DNA of 64,000 nt from contig CAYOWQ010000010.1 in the NCBI GenBank assembly GCA_964407695.1, forward strand, positions 62,001 to 126,000, written 5' to 3'. Below are positions 17,554 to 24,848 of this stretch, in pieces; positions within the stretch are counted from its first letter, which is position 1; every line of letters starts with the position of its first letter. Position numbers and translations under genes: made by a program. Source of the stretch: CAYOWQ01 sp964407695 (GTDB lineage Bacteria; Planctomycetota; Phycisphaerae; Phycisphaerales; SM1A02). The notes beneath the pieces were generated by a model. The model was not told the DNA's origin and made no database searches. It saw nothing but the letters and a program-made list of their open reading frames with translations.

Positions 17554-18810
17554 TCAATCGTCTCGGATCACTCGCGCTGCGCGAAGAATGCGCCATGCAG
17601 TCGTTCGGAACGAGGGAAACCTTCCCATCGTTCCAGTCAGCGTGCAGAGGTCCTCTTGGTCCATGACCCAGTCGGATTCGACACCCGTCCAATCGCCCAG
17701 GCGTCGACGCCGCTCAAACTCCATTGTCAACACACGCTCTCGAAGGGCCCAATTGCCGAGTCGTTCGGCAATCTCATCGGCCTTGTTCGTGAAAACAGCC
17801 ATGCACTGTTGCAACTGCCGCTCGTCCTTCAGATGGCGAAGTGCAACATTGCATCCAAAGATGCACCACCAGCCGAACGACTCAAGCCACGGGCCCTTGG
17901 GCGCGTCCTCGGCCTCAAGATCGATCAGCTTGTCCAGCCCCGAAATGAATTCCTCGATGACGCTTTCGCCGTCTCGCTCTCCCAACCGGGCGTGTGTTTC
18001 CATGATGGCGCCCTGGCAGGTGTTCGAAATGGCGAGATACGAGTCCAAATTCAGCCGTTCACCCAGCTCGCGATACATCGTCTGGGCTTCCACCAGGTCG
18101 TCGCGGCCCATCCTGGCATGGCGGCGGGCCTCGTCGCCGTCCGTGTCCGCCAGCTGCCGAAGACAATTCCCGCGAACATATTTGGCAAATGCAAGAATCT
18201 GCCGCTGCGCATCGGAAGCGGGCGGCTCGATCTGGAAGTGCTCGATCAGATCAGTCGACACGCCCTTGGCTTCATAGAGCTGGCCAAGCATGTAATACGC
18301 ATTGGCGAGGTTGCCGCGAAGACGAAGTCGACGCTCCAGCGGCGCATCAATCTCCTTGAGCCCGCGCTGAACCGCCTCCAATGCGCTGTTGTAGCGCCCC
18401 ATGCCGTCCCATCCACCCGATTCACGATTGCAGGCACGGGCGCGCTCCTCAGCGGACGTCGCGGCGGCAAACGCCTTCTGCGCCAATGAGACCATCTGGG
18501 AATACTCGCCGCGCTCGTAGGCCCCAAAGGCGGCACCATCCAGTGCTCGAAACTCCTTGTTCTCAGCGCTGAACTCCGCCGGACCACCGGTCTCGCTGCA
18601 CAGGTCCTTCACGACGTCCTCGACCGGCCAATCCAAAGCCTCGGCCAACCGAATCACCAGATCAAGCTTGGGGATCCCACTCTCCGGAACGAGGTTGCTC
18701 GGGTCTCTGCCCAGCCACTCCGCGAGTTTGCGATTGTTCCAACCGCGATACGCTTGAGCCAAGGCCAGAAGTTCGTGCAACCGGTCTTTTCGCGGCATTG
18801 ACGACGGCAT
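17554..18810 (-). CDS. HTH (XRE-like) regulator with TPR domain
   Basis: A 418-residue soluble protein. Residues 5-68 (RLHELLALAQAY...NNRKLAEWLGRDPSNL...LVIRLAEALDW) read as an XRE/Cro-type helix-turn-helix. The rest is all-helical with TPR-like pairs such as RLRLRGNLANAYYMLGQLYE. The ATG at 18810 has GAGAGGA about 7 bases upstream; an upstream ATG at 18870 would add 20 residues without a site. The HTH plus TPR layout resembles peptide-responsive RRNPP regulators and other TPR-sensing repressors. A palindrome lies in the upstream region at 18874-18893. The ligand is unknown. Confidence 0.7.
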   Translation of the reverse strand: MPSSMPRKDRLHELLALAQAYRGWNNRKLAEWLGRDPSNLVPESGIPKLDLVIRLAEALDWPVEDVVKDLCSETGGPAEFSAENKEFRALDGAAFGAYERGEYSQMVSLAQKAFAAATSAEERARACNRESGGWDGMGRYNSALEAVQRGLKEIDAPLERRLRLRGNLANAYYMLGQLYEAKGVSTDLIEHFQIEPPASDAQRQILAFAKYVRGNCLRQLADTDGDEARRHARMGRDDLVEAQTMYRELGERLNLDSYLAISNTCQGAIMETHARLGERDGESVIEEFISGLDKLIDLEAEDAPKGPWLESFGWWCIFGCNVALRHLKDERQLQQCMAVFTNKADEIAERLGNWALRERVLTMEFERRRRLGDWTGVESDWVMDQEDLCTLTGTMGRFPSFRTTAWRILRAARVIRDD

Positions 18811-18873
18811 CGTCGTTCCTCTCGCTGTGGTGCTGATCGCACCATCCCTTGCACTATAAGCCAACTTCACGCG

Positions 18874-18897
18874 AACGCCAGCGTCTTGGCGTTTTTT
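18874..18897. promoter_or_regulatory. Palindrome upstream of the HTH-TPR regulator (possible operator)
   Basis: AACGCCA (18874-18880) and TGGCGTT (18887-18893) form a 7-bp inverted repeat with a 6-base spacer. It sits about 65 bases before the regulator ATG. A TATAGT hexamer (minus strand, 18853-18858) could be a -10 box, and the palindrome would then cover the -35 position, as an autoregulatory operator might. A T tract on the plus strand makes it look like a terminator, but no plus-strand gene lies upstream. Confidence 0.35.
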
Positions 18898-19374
18898 CCA
18901 CGCCTAGCAAAAGTCCCTGCTTCCACATTCTCCGCAATTAATTTCGGGGCGGTTCCATTTTGCCCGTACGCTCCCGGCGTGTTGGTTCTGGTCCGAACAA
19001 CCCTCTGACGAAATGCACCCCTTGGTACGCCGAATGCTCCACTCTGCACAGGATTGGTCCGAGAACTCCGGCTCTCATGCGACTGAAACCGTCAATGACA
19101 TGAGATCCGACGCTCCCGCCTCCCTGATCCAGCAAGCTCACGAGCCTCGGCCAAGGCCAAGAGTGCTTACCACGGTCTCGTCATCTCCTTCGCGCTTCGC
19201 CCGGCCTGATCGCCTGGTGAAGCGTTCCACCAGCACACTCTGACCGGTTATCCGTGGCCCCCGCACCTCGAGGCGGGGGCCCGGTAAGCCGGTGGACGGC
19301 ATAGATCGACTCGATCCGGACGGATCGTCGGCGAAGCAGTGGCTCCAAGGCACCCTGCATTCGACGCTCCATCC
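18898..19374. other. Intergenic region with a strong GC palindrome, no convincing gene
   Basis: About 480 bases between the HTH-TPR gene and the PilZ gene. A 76-codon plus-strand frame (19013-19243) is Ser/Arg/Pro-rich, has no ribosome-binding site and no recognisable feature, so I do not call it. A perfect 9-bp inverted repeat GGCCCCCGC/GCGGGGGCC lies at 19256-19281 with an 8-base loop but no T tract on either strand. Its role is unknown. Confidence 0.5.
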
Positions 19375-19683
19375 ATGCTTCACGACGCCAAGCTGTCGGC
19401 CCCGACATCTGTAGATCGACGCTCCGGCGCCCGCGCAGCGCTTCCGCTGGAAATCACCATGCTCTGGCACTTCGATCCCACCGAGGTCCTGCGATTCTCC
19501 GCCGTAGACGTCAGCGATGGCGGTATGAAGCTCCGCACATCGACCCCCCTCGTCGAAGGCATGACCGGTATGGTGCTCAATCTCCTGCCCAAGGGCGAGC
19601 CGGTGAACCGTGCGGCCATGGTCGTCTGGGTGCGTCCCGTCGCGAACGACAACGGCTACGAGGCCGGGCTTCGATTCTTCTGA
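19375..19683 (+). CDS. PilZ-domain protein
   Basis: 102 residues from the ATG at 19375; a GTG at 19339 is an in-frame alternative. The PilZ c-di-GMP-binding signature is present: RRSGAR (R16-x3-R20) and DVSDGG (D-x-S-x2-G), with a beta-barrel pattern ending EAGLRFF. A single-domain PilZ protein of this size usually acts as a c-di-GMP receptor controlling motility, adhesion or exopolysaccharide. Partners are not visible. Its end overlaps the convergent Nudix gene by 28 bases. Confidence 0.88.
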   Translation: MLHDAKLSAPTSVDRRSGARAALPLEITMLWHFDPTEVLRFSAVDVSDGGMKLRTSTPLVEGMTGMVLNLLPKGEPVNRAAMVVWVRPVANDNGYEAGLRFF

Positions 19684-20264
19684 TCGGTCGCCCCGGTTCC
19701 GCGCGACCTGGCGTGATCCGTCGAGCCCGCGGTTGATTCCACGACCGTCCACGTGAACGGGTCATGGGTGCAATCAATGTGTGCCATGAAGAACCCGCCG
19801 CGGTGGGCCTGAACATTCGGCCACATGACCTTTCGGTCAGTCTCCGGAATCGGCAGATTCGCAACGTCGCTGAGTCGCACCCATTCCAAGCGTCCTTCGT
19901 CAAAGTCGTCCCAGGCGATCTCTTCCGGCTCGACCAGTCGGGTCACCTCGAACAAGAAGATCAGCCAGTGAGTCTCGCCCTGGTAGCCTCGCTCCGAAAC
20001 GATTCCGGACAGTCGAATCTCATCGGGCCTCAGGTGAAGGTCCGCTTCCTCCCGAATCTCGCGCAGGGCACACTCGTGCGGCCCTTCGCCTTCCGCAGCC
20101 TCCAGCTTGCCGCCGATCGGCGAGTACATGTCGATGTTCGGAGCCTTGCGCCGATGCAGCAGCAGCACTCGTCCCTGCGCATCGTACAGGTAGCACAGCA
20201 CCGCAATCTTGTAGGGCAGTGAGGTGATCGAGGTGCCGGCGTTCGAAGACGCGGTTCCCGTCAT
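19656..20264 (-). CDS. Nudix hydrolase
   Basis: A 202-residue Nudix-family hydrolase. The core is GGKLEAAEGEGPHECALREI followed by REEADL, with a spacing two residues longer than Gx5Ex7REUxEExGU and Asp for the last Gly. The catalytic REIREE helix is intact. The substrate (nucleoside diphosphate derivative) is unknown. The last 30 residues, rich in Ser/Thr/Arg, look like an unstructured tail. The ATG overlaps the dapA stop by four bases (20261-20264), so it is translationally coupled to dapA. A functional link to lysine/diaminopimelate synthesis is not obvious. Confidence 0.88.
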   Translation of the reverse strand: MTGTASSNAGTSITSLPYKIAVLCYLYDAQGRVLLLHRRKAPNIDMYSPIGGKLEAAEGEGPHECALREIREEADLHLRPDEIRLSGIVSERGYQGETHWLIFLFEVTRLVEPEEIAWDDFDEGRLEWVRLSDVANLPIPETDRKVMWPNVQAHRGGFFMAHIDCTHDPFTWTVVESTAGSTDHARSRGTGATDQKNRSPAS

Positions 20265-21169
20265 ACCGATGCAGGCTCTCGCCGAGGCGACAGGTCGAAT
20301 CGCACCAGCAATTCACCGATCTGCTTGAACATCTCTGAACTGCCACGGCACATCGGCAGGCGAAGCATGCCCGTATCGCGGCCGAGCAACTCCATTGCCG
20401 CCTTCACCGGAATGGGATTCGTATCCAGCGAAAGCAGCCCGCGGCACAGCGGAAACAGCTCGGCATGGAGTTGCCGTGCCCTGGGCCAATGGTCGCCATT
20501 GAACGCATCACACAGCCCCTGGACCCGATCCGGAACGAGGTTGCTGACGACACTCACCACCCCAACGCCACCGACCGACGCAAAAGGCAGCGTCATCGTG
20601 TCGTCGCCCGACAGCAGCTGAATGTCGCACCGCTGCAGAATCTCGCTTGCCGAATCCGTCGAGCCCGTCGCCTCCTTGATGGCGCGAATGTTGGGATGCC
20701 TTGCAAGTCGCTCCACGGTCGCCGGCGTGAGCGCTACGCCGCAGCGCCCCGGAATGTTGTAGAGCACGATCGGCAGCGGCGCTGCATCCGCCACCGTCAT
20801 GAAATGCCGGTACAGCCCTTCCTGCGACGGTTTGTTGTAGTACGGATTCACCTGGAGCGATGCGTTGGCGCCGGACGCCGCGGCGAACTTGTGCAGGTCG
20901 GCCGCGTGCGACGTGTTGTTTGAACCCGCCCCGGCGATCACGTGAAGACCCAGCGGCCTGGCGATCTCAATGGTGCGCTCGATCAACTCGCACTGCTCGG
21001 TATCCGAAAGTGTCGGGCTCTCGCCGGTGGTTCCGGCAGGCACCACGCCCCGAACTCTGCCATGCGCTTGAAAGCGGATCTGCTCGTCAAGCCGGTCAAA
21101 GTCAATGGCTCCGCCATCGGACGTAAACGGGGTCACAATGGCGGTATACGCGCCGTGAAAATTCATCAT
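20261..21169 (-). CDS. dapA: 4-hydroxy-tetrahydrodipicolinate synthase
   Basis: 302 residues, the normal length of DapA. It condenses pyruvate with aspartate semialdehyde in the diaminopimelate/lysine pathway. Visible motifs are AGTTGE (substrate carboxylate binding), NPYYNKP, LYNIPGRCG (catalytic Tyr and Arg) and IKEATG with the Schiff-base lysine. AAGGTGATC just upstream of the double ATG closely matches an ideal ribosome-binding site. Related aldolase-family enzymes (NanA-type) are less likely given the intact motif set. Confidence 0.95.
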   Translation of the reverse strand: MMNFHGAYTAIVTPFTSDGGAIDFDRLDEQIRFQAHGRVRGVVPAGTTGESPTLSDTEQCELIERTIEIARPLGLHVIAGAGSNNTSHAADLHKFAAASGANASLQVNPYYNKPSQEGLYRHFMTVADAAPLPIVLYNIPGRCGVALTPATVERLARHPNIRAIKEATGSTDSASEILQRCDIQLLSGDDTMTLPFASVGGVGVVSVVSNLVPDRVQGLCDAFNGDHWPRARQLHAELFPLCRGLLSLDTNPIPVKAAMELLGRDTGMLRLPMCRGSSEMFKQIGELLVRFDLSPRREPASV

Positions 21170-21264
21170 GAGATCACCTTGGAAAAAGTCGATTTCCGCG
21201 CCCCAAGTCTACGCCGCAACCTTCGTCGCTGCGGGACGCGAGATCTCCCGTCTCAATCCGCGGC

Positions 21265-23028
21265 TCATCCTGTCCACTGCGAAAGCAGCAGACCAAGGTC
21301 GGCTCCGTCCACATGGTGATCGTTGTTCAGGTCCACGTACAATTCGAGGCCGTTCAGCGGTTGCTCCCAGAAGCTCAGCAGAATTCCCAAATCCGCGCCG
21401 TTGACCTGACCGTCCACGTTGAAATCGCCGGGAACGGGCGAGATCACATTCATCCGCTGGTTCACCGGAACATTGGTCATGGTCTTCGTATACCCCCGCG
21501 GCCATCGAATCGTTAACTCGTCAATCACGGCGGCATCCCCCAGCCCAAGGTGCACCGCAAACTCGCTGGTGCCAAGGAAGCTTGGCCCCCCGTCCATGAC
21601 GTCAACGTACGTCTTGCCTCCCACGATTGCCGTGACCTTGACGCCGAATCCATCCGCCGGCAGCAACGGATTGTTCGAGGTGTCGAAGGTCAGGAAGAGC
21701 CACGAGCCTGGCGCCGGCGAATCGTTTCGATAGAACTTGAACGGGTCATTGTTGAACCCCAGCGCAAGATCAAGGTCGCCGTCGAGATCGTAGTCCAGCC
21801 ACGAAATCGTTCGTCCCTCCGCGGCCACCACCAGTCCGCACAGTTCACTGATTTCAGAGAAGGTCCCCGAGAGGTTGTTGGGCCAGGCGCTGTCGTTGCG
21901 ATAGACGTATTCCGGCTCAAGCCCGAACTCTGCCGATCCGGTTCGACCGTTTACCTCGACAAGGTCAATCAAGCCGTCCTGATCAAGGTCAACACCGACG
22001 GTGCCCCAACCCCAGCCGCCGTCATCAACGCCCGCATCCTGCGCAATCTCCAGATAAAGGTGCGCGGCATCATTCATATAGAGCTTGTTGCCCTCGCCGG
22101 CTGCGGGGTTTGGGTTGTCGAGATAGATCGAGGTCACGTACCAGTCGAGTCGGCCGTCACCATCGAAATCGGCCACGGTTTGGCCCATCCCGTTCTGGTC
22201 TTTCCCCGTTCCGGATGCCAGCGTGTAATCCGAAAACGTCCCGTTTCCCTCGTTCTTGAAATATCGACTCGTCTTGAAGTCGGCCGAAACCAGAAGCTCC
22301 GGCCATCCATCCTCGTCCATGTCGGCAAAGCAGCTCTGGAACCCGGCCATTGCCGTCTGAAACACGCCCGCCTCGGTGGTCACGTTCGTAAACGTTCCGT
22401 CCCCGTTGTTGCGAAACAGCTTGTTGGCCTGTGAAGACGTAACCCACGCACACACGTAGAGGTCAAGGTCGCCGTCAAGGTCGTAGTCACCCCACGACGA
22501 ACCGTAACCGCTTGGGGTCGACGGCGGCATCGAGGTAAAGGCCAATCCCGCTGTCGCCGCAACATCCGTAAACGTCCCGTTCCCGTTGTTGTGATACAGA
22601 ATGTTCTTGCCGTGCTGACCCTTGTTGTCGGTCCCGTTGCCGAAACTCGTGATGTACAGGTCGATCCAGCCATCCTTGTCATAATCCGCGGCCGAGACGC
22701 CGCAGCCCGCATGGACCTTGTTCACCCCCCAAAGGCGAGCTTGGTTTACAAACGTGCCGCGGCCGGTGTTGATGAACAGTCGGTCCGCCTCGATCCCGCC
22801 CAAGAGCACAAAAATGTCCGGGAAGCCGTCGCGATTGAAATCTCCAACGGCAACACCCGACGGCATGAATTCCTGGAATCCCGGAACCGCCAGCGCAGCC
22901 GTCTTGTGCATGAAGGCAACGCCGATCTGATCCGAGACCTCGCTCAGCAGAATCTGAGCCTGGGCCATGTTCCCCACAGCGCCAAGTGCAAAGACCCACA
23001 ATGTTCCGCCCCACCCGTTCCCATTCAT
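21265..23028 (-). CDS. Secreted FG-GAP/VCBS-repeat protein with ASPIC/UnbV and dockerin-like domains
   Basis: 587 residues from the ATG at 23028, which has GGAG about 7 bases upstream and begins a signal peptide ending NMAQA. The body is a series of FG-GAP/VCBS blades with calcium-loop motifs such as DFNRDGFPDIF, DYDKDGWIDLY, DYDLDGDLDLY and DFDGDGRLDW. An ASPIC/UnbV-like module (VHLGLGDAAVIDELTIRWPRG) is near 490-530. The C-terminus has two dockerin-like repeats, GDFNVDGQVNGADLGILLSFW and DLNNDHHVDGADLGLLLSQW. Such proteins are usually surface or secreted beta-propellers; the ligand is unknown. The dockerin-like tail matches segments near the N-terminus of the Cys-rich protein at 24849. Confidence 0.88.
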   Translation of the reverse strand: MNGNGWGGTLWVFALGAVGNMAQAQILLSEVSDQIGVAFMHKTAALAVPGFQEFMPSGVAVGDFNRDGFPDIFVLLGGIEADRLFINTGRGTFVNQARLWGVNKVHAGCGVSAADYDKDGWIDLYITSFGNGTDNKGQHGKNILYHNNGNGTFTDVAATAGLAFTSMPPSTPSGYGSSWGDYDLDGDLDLYVCAWVTSSQANKLFRNNGDGTFTNVTTEAGVFQTAMAGFQSCFADMDEDGWPELLVSADFKTSRYFKNEGNGTFSDYTLASGTGKDQNGMGQTVADFDGDGRLDWYVTSIYLDNPNPAAGEGNKLYMNDAAHLYLEIAQDAGVDDGGWGWGTVGVDLDQDGLIDLVEVNGRTGSAEFGLEPEYVYRNDSAWPNNLSGTFSEISELCGLVVAAEGRTISWLDYDLDGDLDLALGFNNDPFKFYRNDSPAPGSWLFLTFDTSNNPLLPADGFGVKVTAIVGGKTYVDVMDGGPSFLGTSEFAVHLGLGDAAVIDELTIRWPRGYTKTMTNVPVNQRMNVISPVPGDFNVDGQVNGADLGILLSFWEQPLNGLELYVDLNNDHHVDGADLGLLLSQWTG

Positions 23029-23208
23029 GGCAAGCTCCGTATTCCAAACCACAGACTCCGGGCTTCCCCATGGCCAGAGGAGTCAAACCACATTCCTCGT
23101 ACAGAAGTCCGCGTCCGAGAAGTTCTCAGATACGAAGCCCTGCATTCCTCGAACCTACTGTAGCACGACACCTCCACTGATCCAGACAATTCAACCGTCT
23201 GGAACAAC

Positions 23209-23237
23209 GAAAAATGCCCTGCTTTGCAGCAGGGCAT
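23209..23237 (-). terminator. Rho-independent terminator for the DUF1573 gene
   Basis: A perfect 10-bp stem, ATGCCCTGCT (23214-23223) and AGCAGGGCAT (23228-23237), with a 4-base loop. On the minus strand it is followed by a short T tract and lies 38 bases after the stop at 23275. Confidence 0.85.
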
Positions 23238-23274
23238 CAGATCACGATCCGTGATTCGCTCGTGGCGTCAGGGA

Positions 23275-24381
23275 TTACTTGCCGGCCGAAGCCGTGCTCC
23301 GCTCACCACATTCGGCCTTGCCAACCACGCCGAACACATGGATGGGCTGCTCGCGCGACTGCGTATAGAAGATCATTTCGCCGTAGAGCAGACCATGAGC
23401 ATCAGCCTTCGGCGTCAGGCTGACCGTCGCCACGGTAAGTTCCTTGCCGTCTTCTCCGGGGCGGGTCTCGGTCTTTTCCAGCTTCACCGATGCGTTTGGA
23501 TTGGAATACATCACCGTGAGCAGGGGGTCCGCCTGGGTAACGGATTCAAACTCAATCTCGAAACTCTTCGGTTCGCCGGCCTTGATCTCGTCGAGGTTCA
23601 CCCGCGTCTCCGTCGGCCGCAATGCGAACTTGCCGGCTCCCAGCGTCGTGCGATGCCGAACCGGTACCTCCACGACTCGGGCCTCCGGGTGATTGGTCTC
23701 AATGACCAGGAACCGCGGAATATTGTCGCCGAACTTGTTCAGATCGTAATTCACGAGGTATTTCGATACCGGCTCGCTGGTTGACGGGTCATACCCCACG
23801 AACTCGGGCTTCTCGCCGTGAATCGCGCAAACGCTGAAGGGCTTTCCGTCAATCGATTCAATCACCAGGCGGCCGGTGACCTTGGTTGCGTCGACGGCGT
23901 TGATCGTGCCCGGTGCAGCACGAACACCCCGGGAAATCTCCGCCTTGAGCGTCACGAGGGCAATCCGGCTCCACCCATCAATCAGGACCTTGATTTCAGT
24001 CTTCTTGGGGCCCGTCGAAGCCTGCGCCTTCATCTGCGGCTCAAGCTCCACGAAACCGCCCGGCGGAATCTCCTCCCCGCTGAGGTCGTTCAGGGTGGTG
24101 CACTTGCAGCCCGCCTGCACGGCCAGAATCGTCAATGGCTTATCGGACGTGTTCTTGATCTTCACCTTGCCCGTGGCCACCGAGCCCGGCTTCACAAAGC
24201 CGAAGTCCAGGATGGATGGCTCAAACACGATCGGAGGCGGCGCGTCGATCTCTTCATCAATGGACTCATCCGTCTCAACGGGACTGTCTTGACGGGCCAA
24301 TGCCGGGGCCGGGAAGATCGCCCATCCAAGGAGGAGCAGAAATGCGAACAAAAATCTATCAAATGACGGTTTCCGATTCAT
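23275..24381 (-). CDS. Exported DUF1573-domain protein
   Basis: 368 residues from the ATG at 24381, which is preceded by AAGGAGAG. A signal peptide ends near APALA. A DUF1573 (MSP/Ig-like) domain starts with VFEPSILDFGFVKPGSVATG and has the typical IKNTSDKPLTIL and AGCKCTT segments (C92 and C94). A second beta-rich half follows (about 200-340). The frame upstream to 24606 lacks a start signal. DUF1573 proteins are abundant in planctomycetes and Bacteroidetes, often periplasmic, with no defined function. Confidence 0.8.
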   Translation of the reverse strand: MNRKPSFDRFLFAFLLLLGWAIFPAPALARQDSPVETDESIDEEIDAPPPIVFEPSILDFGFVKPGSVATGKVKIKNTSDKPLTILAVQAGCKCTTLNDLSGEEIPPGGFVELEPQMKAQASTGPKKTEIKVLIDGWSRIALVTLKAEISRGVRAAPGTINAVDATKVTGRLVIESIDGKPFSVCAIHGEKPEFVGYDPSTSEPVSKYLVNYDLNKFGDNIPRFLVIETNHPEARVVEVPVRHRTTLGAGKFALRPTETRVNLDEIKAGEPKSFEIEFESVTQADPLLTVMYSNPNASVKLEKTETRPGEDGKELTVATVSLTPKADAHGLLYGEMIFYTQSREQPIHVFGVVGKAECGERSTASAGK

Positions 24382-24742
24382 CGGGCTCTCCTTGACTTGA
24401 GATCTCGCGGTTTGCAGCCACGCCAGCCCGACATCAGGTTCGGGGTGGACTCGTCCACTATATCCGAGAGACCGACGTACAACTTGAGGATTTGATGCAG
24501 CTCGGCTCCCAATTCTCCCTGCAATCGACAGTGGATGAAAGGTGGGAGAGCGCGCGTGGCGGCCGAGTCGACGCCGAGGGGAGCGTCCGAATACAGCGCC
24601 AGTCAACCCTGAGTGAAACTACCCGTGTCAAACTGGGAAAGGAACTGAGTTCTCGGGAATGCCGGAGTTGCGAGTGCAGTCCTCATGGGTGTCCCTCCCA
24701 CCCAAATTCCTTGCAACTTTCCCGATTCTATCCAAAAACCCC
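24382..24742. other. Divergent intergenic region upstream of the giant Cys-rich gene
   Basis: About 360 bases with no convincing gene. Frames here are short and compositionally odd. The right-hand end leads into the promoter candidate at 24743-24770. Confidence 0.4.
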
Positions 24743-24770
24743 TTGCAGACTGCGCCGATCCGGTTATGGT
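24743..24770 (+). promoter_or_regulatory. Candidate sigma-70-type promoter of the Cys-rich repeat gene
   Basis: TTGCAG (24743-24748), a 16-base spacer and TATGGT (24765-24770). The start codon is GTG at 24849 with AAGGAG 8-9 bases upstream, giving a leader of roughly 70 bases. Only sequence similarity supports it. Confidence 0.4.
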
Positions 24771-24848
24771 AACAGGGTGGCGTGCTGGATGCATGTCCAC
24801 GTGGGTGTTGTCGATCCGTTACCAACCTTTGTGGAAGGAGATTGAATC

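Noticed and set aside
18874..18897. Rho-independent terminator on the plus strand
   Set aside because: A stem plus T tract is present but no plus-strand gene ends nearby; it fits better as an operator or chance palindrome upstream of the regulator.
19013..19243. Small plus-strand ORF of 76 codons before the PilZ gene
   Set aside because: No ribosome-binding site, no conserved features, and Ser/Arg-rich composition typical of chance frames in GC-rich DNA.
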